Below are positions 61,077 through 64,000 of a stretch of DNA of 64,000 bases, piece after piece. The DNA is taken from positions 868,001 through 932,000 of the forward strand of contig NZ_PVTF01000001.1 in NCBI RefSeq assembly GCF_003002815.1, given 5' to 3'. Below the pieces are notes generated by a model. It was not told where the DNA came from. It saw only the letters and a program-made list of their open reading frames with translations, and ran no database searches. The translations under genes were made by a program, and so were the position numbers. Each line of letters starts with the position of its first letter. Position 1 is the stretch's first letter. This DNA comes from Umezawaea tangerina. GTDB taxonomy: Bacteria; Actinomycetota; Actinomycetes; Mycobacteriales; Pseudonocardiaceae.

Positions 61077-61240
61077 CAGCGGGGGCCGGGGCACGCACCA
61101 TCTCGTCGACCTCCCTGAGGGCAACCACACGCGTCAAGGGGGCCTACCCAGCGCACGGTCTCGTGTGGACGGATGAGCCCCCTTGACACGCGCGGTTGGG
61201 GCGAGCCAGGTCGACGAGATGGTGCGAGGCCCCTCAGCGG
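61077..61240. repeat. large nested inverted repeat in a 600-bp gene-free gap
   Basis: The gap 60769-61368 has no gene. It contains an outer inverted repeat, GCACCATCTCGTCGACCT (61095-61112) with AGGTCGACGAGATGGTGC (61208-61225), extended by GGGGCC/GGCCCC flanks, and an inner one, CGCGTCAAGGGGGC (61130-61143) with GCCCCCTTGACACGCG (61177-61192). Together they can fold into one long cruciform. It sits exactly where GC content falls to that of the AT-rich cargo. Confidence 0.75.
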
Positions 61241-61368
61241 AGAGAATCGTGCAACGCGAGCGGCATCTTGCGTTGCCGTTTTGTAACTGAATCAGTTTGG
61301 CATCCTATGCATCTGAGTGGTTGACATGGCAATGGAACTAATTTTTAATGTAGATTACAGTAGTCGCC

Positions 61369-61950
61369 ATGATCAACGACTCGGTTCCGTGGAAAGAAGA
61401 ACTTTTGAATATTTCAAATAGGCTTGAAAAAAAGAAGGTGCAAAAACGTTGGACGGAACGCAGCTCTTTTATTGTCGAGCGTGATGTTATGGTCGGTGCA
61501 TACGCTGTCAGAAAACTGTTAGAGGCCAAAAAAGTATCAGACAGACTTGCTGGTCAGGTATTTTCTGTCAGAAGTCATGCACTTGTGGGTGAAGTTCCGG
61601 ATATGCGAAGTAGGTTCGAGTTCTGGGAGATTTATGACATTGACAACTTCAAGTCGATCGATCTTCCAATATGGAAAATTTGCAATCAAGTAATCCATAG
61701 TTGGAACTGGGTCATTTCTGTATCCGAAGATGCTGAGTTATTCGACGGAGTATTCATCAGCTCCGATCATCAGCGTCGGACATGTATCTACTTTATTGAC
61801 GTCGATACTTTTATAAGGATGTTCAGGGAGATAGGAGATGAGCAAATAGTTTCTGCAGAAATGAGCTTAAATACCCATGGAGAGATGGACTGGACTAATG
61901 TTATTGGCATTCCTTGGAGTCAATGGTCCGATGGGAAAGATAGCGATTGA
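61369..61950 (+). CDS. hypothetical AT-rich cargo protein
   Basis: A protein of 193 aa with no known domain: a charged helical N-terminus (EELLNISNRLEKKKVQKRWT) and alternating hydrophobic stretches (VIHSWNWVISVSEDAELFDG, TCIYFIDVDTFIRMF). AT-rich codons such as ata, tta and aga show foreign origin. It is the first gene right of the nested repeat. Function unknown. Confidence 0.7.
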   Translation: MINDSVPWKEELLNISNRLEKKKVQKRWTERSSFIVERDVMVGAYAVRKLLEAKKVSDRLAGQVFSVRSHALVGEVPDMRSRFEFWEIYDIDNFKSIDLPIWKICNQVIHSWNWVISVSEDAELFDGVFISSDHQRRTCIYFIDVDTFIRMFREIGDEQIVSAEMSLNTHGEMDWTNVIGIPWSQWSDGKDSD

Positions 61951-62061
61951 CCTCTTCGTTAGAATCGATTTAAATGACGGAGCATTGCATTCTGTAAATC
62001 TAGGTATATATTCGACTTCGTTATTGGTTTACCAAGGTTGCCTCCGGTAAAGGGAAATACG

Positions 62062-62619
62062 GTGAAAAAAGTACCAGCCTGGGCATGGTTTGTCTTTGCG
62101 TTCGGCAGCGGGTTGGTGGGGCTTGGAGGATTTCTTCCCTCGGACTCGTATGCGCAGTCTGCTTCGCTCCAGTTGGGAAGTGTTGCCATGCTACTATTTC
62201 CTGTGGTTTTGGCTGAACGTGCGCTACTTTCCGCATTCATGGACAGGGTCGATGACAGCATTGCAATCCAAGAGTCGATAGTTCAAGAAGCGGTCGACAG
62301 CGGTACTGCTGTCCAGTTGGGAGCCCCTGAAGATCGCGATGAATCTGGACCTGTTGAACAGGAAGATGAGACTGAGCCGGTCAAAGAAGATGACGAGGGC
62401 GAGATTTCTGGTGTCGCGAGCCTAAATACTTTTAGGCAACTGGAAAACGCCTTGCTGCATGATGGCTGGGAAATGCGTATTAGGGGTGACCACAAGACGT
62501 ACCGAAAAGGAAGTCAAAGAGTGGCTATCCCTTTGACCCCTATGCGGCCTTCTTTGGCTCTTCGGCGCGTTCAACGCGCACTTATTCAAATGGGTTATAA
62601 ACCTGGTCGTAATCCGTAA
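62062..62619 (+). CDS. membrane-anchored protein with HicA-like C-terminus
   Basis: A protein of 185 aa. Two TM helices (PAWAWFVFAFGSGLVGLGGF and LQLGSVAMLLFPVVLAERAL) are followed by a very acidic linker (DRDESGPVEQEDETEPVKED) and a C-terminal domain LENALLHDGWEMRIRGDHKT, YRKGSQRVAIPL, RVQRALIQMGY. The last part resembles the double-stranded RNA-binding fold of HicA toxins, with His in GDHKT at the place of the catalytic His. GTG 62062 with AGGGA 8 nt upstream is used. AT-rich. Confidence 0.72.
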   Translation: MKKVPAWAWFVFAFGSGLVGLGGFLPSDSYAQSASLQLGSVAMLLFPVVLAERALLSAFMDRVDDSIAIQESIVQEAVDSGTAVQLGAPEDRDESGPVEQEDETEPVKEDDEGEISGVASLNTFRQLENALLHDGWEMRIRGDHKTYRKGSQRVAIPLTPMRPSLALRRVQRALIQMGYKPGRNP

Positions 62620-62734
62620 TCGTATGAATAGCGATAGGCTTTGAATGACGGTTGCTGTATTAGATCTCTGTTGAGGGCAACGGTTTCACTTATGTATAGA
62701 CGCTTTATCGATTTGAGCCTTTGTCGATAGTATG

Positions 62735-63490
62735 TTATTTCGCCTTTTCGGGCAATATGTCAAGTGCTTCAAGTAGACGGCTAGCGTACGCATCACCAGC
62801 ACGCTTTACCCATTGTGGCTTTACTGCTAGTAGCCAAAATGATAGGAACACAATCGAAATTCCAGAGATCAACACCAGAATGGTTGCGGGTGCGGAGATA
62901 AATTTACGTATCGCTGGAATAAAGCTCAATGCAGGCGCAACGGCCGCTACGGAGCATATTGAAACGCCTGCGCGTCGAAGTCCCAGCATATTTCGGCGAA
63001 ACCCGTAGTGGCAACTCTCTTTAAAGATGAGAGGAAATTGCTCCGCATTCCGAGTAAGTGAGATAAGTCGAGATACGGCCGCGCCGTATTTTTCGTCAGC
63101 TTTTTTGGGGTTTCTTTTCTCGTCGGTCTTGTTGGGCATGTCGATGCCGGTTACACGTACTATTGCTGCATGCCTGTGTTCGAGAAGTATGGAGTTTGTA
63201 TTTTGTCCATGCCGTAGCATTAACGTTGTTGGAGGGCCTCCCCACGACTTCCATAATTTCCCTTGAAGTCGATATCCGGAATCGCGGCCAAGTTGATTTA
63301 TGAGCGTCAGCAAGCCGGCAGATACGGCAAGTAGCCAGAGTCTATTCCAATTAGCGAAGGCTGGAAACAGTAGTGCGGTTCCTGTGATCACGGGTAACGT
63401 TACGATCAGAACAGGTGCATGTCGTGCCCGCCGGGCATAAGTGTCGAATCGGCCACCTTGATTTAACTGTTGCTTCGCTTCCTCTGTCAT
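62735..63490 (-). CDS. four-TM membrane protein, AT-rich cargo
   Basis: A protein of 251 aa. Two TM pairs (VLIVTLPVITGTALLF, LWLLAVSAGLLTLIN; ICSVAAVAPALSFIPAI, ATILVLISGISIVFLSFWLL) frame a cytosolic centre with SWGGPPTTLMLRHGQNTNSI and NKTDEKRNPKKADEKYGAAV. No enzyme motif is recognised. ATG 63490 has GGAG upstream. It lies 39 bp downstream of the metallo-beta-lactamase gene on the same strand, so they are one operon. Confidence 0.72.
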   Translation of the reverse strand: MTEEAKQQLNQGGRFDTYARRARHAPVLIVTLPVITGTALLFPAFANWNRLWLLAVSAGLLTLINQLGRDSGYRLQGKLWKSWGGPPTTLMLRHGQNTNSILLEHRHAAIVRVTGIDMPNKTDEKRNPKKADEKYGAAVSRLISLTRNAEQFPLIFKESCHYGFRRNMLGLRRAGVSICSVAAVAPALSFIPAIRKFISAPATILVLISGISIVFLSFWLLAVKPQWVKRAGDAYASRLLEALDILPEKAK

Positions 63491-63529
63491 TTCACTCCGT
63501 TCTGTGTATGGAAGAAGTGTGAACAGTGG

Positions 63530-64000
63530 TTAGAGGATTGGAAGGCTGGAAATCCTTTCACCCTTATGGTTGTCGACCCATACCTCACCATCATCCCAAA
63601 TTGTGGCGATGATGGATCCCTGATATCTTGTGGACAAAACAGAATCCGCTACACGTGCGTAGTCTTGCGAGGCGTCAGTGCTCGGCTTTTTTCCGACAGA
63701 GCACACAACGATACTCGGGTCCATGGTCGTAACGGCCTCTTCGTGATAGCCGCTCTTTCTCCCGTGGTGGGCAGCTTTCAGGATATCGCACCGAAGAACG
63801 GATTTATCATTTGAATCCAAAATTGACGTCCAAGCTGCAGCTTCGGCATCGCCGGGAAGTATTACCCGTCTGCCACCGTAGGAAAGGCTGAGGACGTAAG
63901 AGCAGTCGTTATACGAGCCAGTGCGATTGCACTTTTCGATCAGAGAATCTGTTGGCGATAGTACCGATATTCCATCGCTAGTCCAGTAGTCTCCCATGTC
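63530..64000 (-). CDS. ComEC-type metallo-beta-lactamase fold hydrolase, partial
   Basis: At least 155 residues of the C-terminal part; the gene runs off the window at 64000, and the Met at 63997 may be internal. The chain has VILPGDAEAAAW (metal Asp) and LKAAHHGRKSGYHEEA (HH metal site), like the MBL domain of ComEC and of nucleases. The first metal motif (HxHxDH) would lie outside the window. With the four-TM protein it may make a two-gene system, possibly for defence. Confidence 0.75.
   Translation of the reverse strand, partial: DMGDYWTSDGISVLSPTDSLIEKCNRTGSYNDCSYVLSLSYGGRRVILPGDAEAAAWTSILDSNDKSVLRCDILKAAHHGRKSGYHEEAVTTMDPSIVVCSVGKKPSTDASQDYARVADSVLSTRYQGSIIATIWDDGEVWVDNHKGERISSLPIL

Larger units (their letters stand above)
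45041..64000. mobile_element. actinomycete integrative and conjugative element / genomic island at tRNA-Ala
   Basis: From tRNA-Ala to the window end, gene content changes from housekeeping to element genes: integrase, Xis, RepSA-type initiator, membrane transfer protein, FtsK/TraB translocase, GntR repressor with operators, plus cargo. Base composition is split: the core genes (47.7-60.8 kb) are as GC-rich as the chromosome, while 45.4-47.6 kb and 61.3-64 kb are clearly AT-rich. A copy of the tRNA 3' end was not found by eye to the right, so the right boundary (attR) is probably beyond the window. Exact ends are inferred. Confidence 0.75.

Noticed and set aside
60788-61176. Several overlapping frames in the nested inverted repeat region
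   Set aside because: Frames exist on both strands because of the inverted repeats and GC content; none has a supported start or domain.
61000-64000. A copy of the tRNA-Ala 3' end as attR
   Set aside because: No stretch matching GATTCCCCGCAGCTCCA was found by eye; attR is probably outside the window.
1-64000. CRISPR arrays and rRNA genes
   Set aside because: No regularly spaced direct repeats of CRISPR type and no rRNA sequence were seen.

Overview
The window is chromosomal DNA of a high-GC actinomycete. Codon use, gene content and small actinobacterial gene families (WhiB-like, DUF397, Glp/GlpR, MprAB/PepD-like, RepSA-type element) point to the order Pseudonocardiales, perhaps a Saccharothrix/Lentzea/Actinosynnema-like genus; that genus guess is inference. 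Genes are tightly packed, and many start codons overlap the upstream stop (ATGA or GTGA), so most blocks below are probable operons.

Layout, core chromosome (1-45 kb). 0.2-8.3 kb: tRNA-Arg(CCT), an FkbM-type methyltransferase, a secreted penicillin-acylase-type hydrolase with a discoidin domain, a Tat-type peptidoglycan amidase, an orphan LuxR response regulator, a TPR-GGDEF protein and BluB. 8.4-10.5 kb: two divergent operons of cysteine-poor ribosomal protein paralogues (S14, L33, L28 / Mrf-type COG0523 protein, a strongly shortened L31, L32), a zinc-starvation cassette with a candidate Zur operator between them. 10.5-16.4 kb: histidine phosphatase, EthD protein plus hydroxyacyl-CoA dehydrogenase, Eis-type acetyltransferase, TRIC-type channel, MprAB-like two-component system. 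16.4-25.0 kb: a galactoside utilisation locus made of ABC transporter, GH36 alpha-galactosidase, GH42 beta-galactosidase, DeoR regulator and GalT, with paired palindromic operators in the divergent promoter. 25.2-26.7 kb: PepD/HtrA-like protease. 26.8-33.4 kb: a five-gene operon (GT2, DUF2064, SAM methyltransferase, membrane-fused molybdopterin oxidoreductase, small membrane protein) next to a polytopic membrane protein and a second two-component system. 33.4-45 kb: sugar epimerase, MoaB/Mog-type protein, beta-lactamase-fold hydrolase, F420-reductase-like protein, SDR/TetR pair, MscL, SAF protein, FmdB protein, 5-FTHF cyclo-ligase, GalU, Glp, RimJ-type acetyltransferase and GlpR/SepX, then tRNA-Ala(CGC).

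Integrated element (45-64 kb). Downstream of tRNA-Ala(CGC) lies an actinomycete integrative and conjugative element (AICE): tyrosine integrase, Xis, RepSA-type initiator, a membrane (Spd-like) protein, WhiB-like protein, FtsK/TraB-type translocase, several small conserved-looking genes, and a GntR (KorSA-like) repressor with an array of CGAGCTAG operators. It is followed by XRE/TPR regulators, an APH-fold kinase and a DUF5753/DUF397 pair. The high-GC core is flanked on both sides by conspicuously AT-rich cargo: a Nudix plus two-TM protein pair on the left (45.4-46.9 kb) and, on the right (61.3-64 kb), an unknown protein, a membrane-anchored protein with a HicA-like C-terminus, and a four-TM protein beside a ComEC-type metallo-beta-lactamase cut off by the window edge. 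A short decayed copy of the integrase 3' end sits against tRNA-Ala, so this site has probably been used more than once. The AT-rich cargo pairs are the best candidates for undescribed, possibly defensive, systems. The right end of the element was not found and is probably outside the window.
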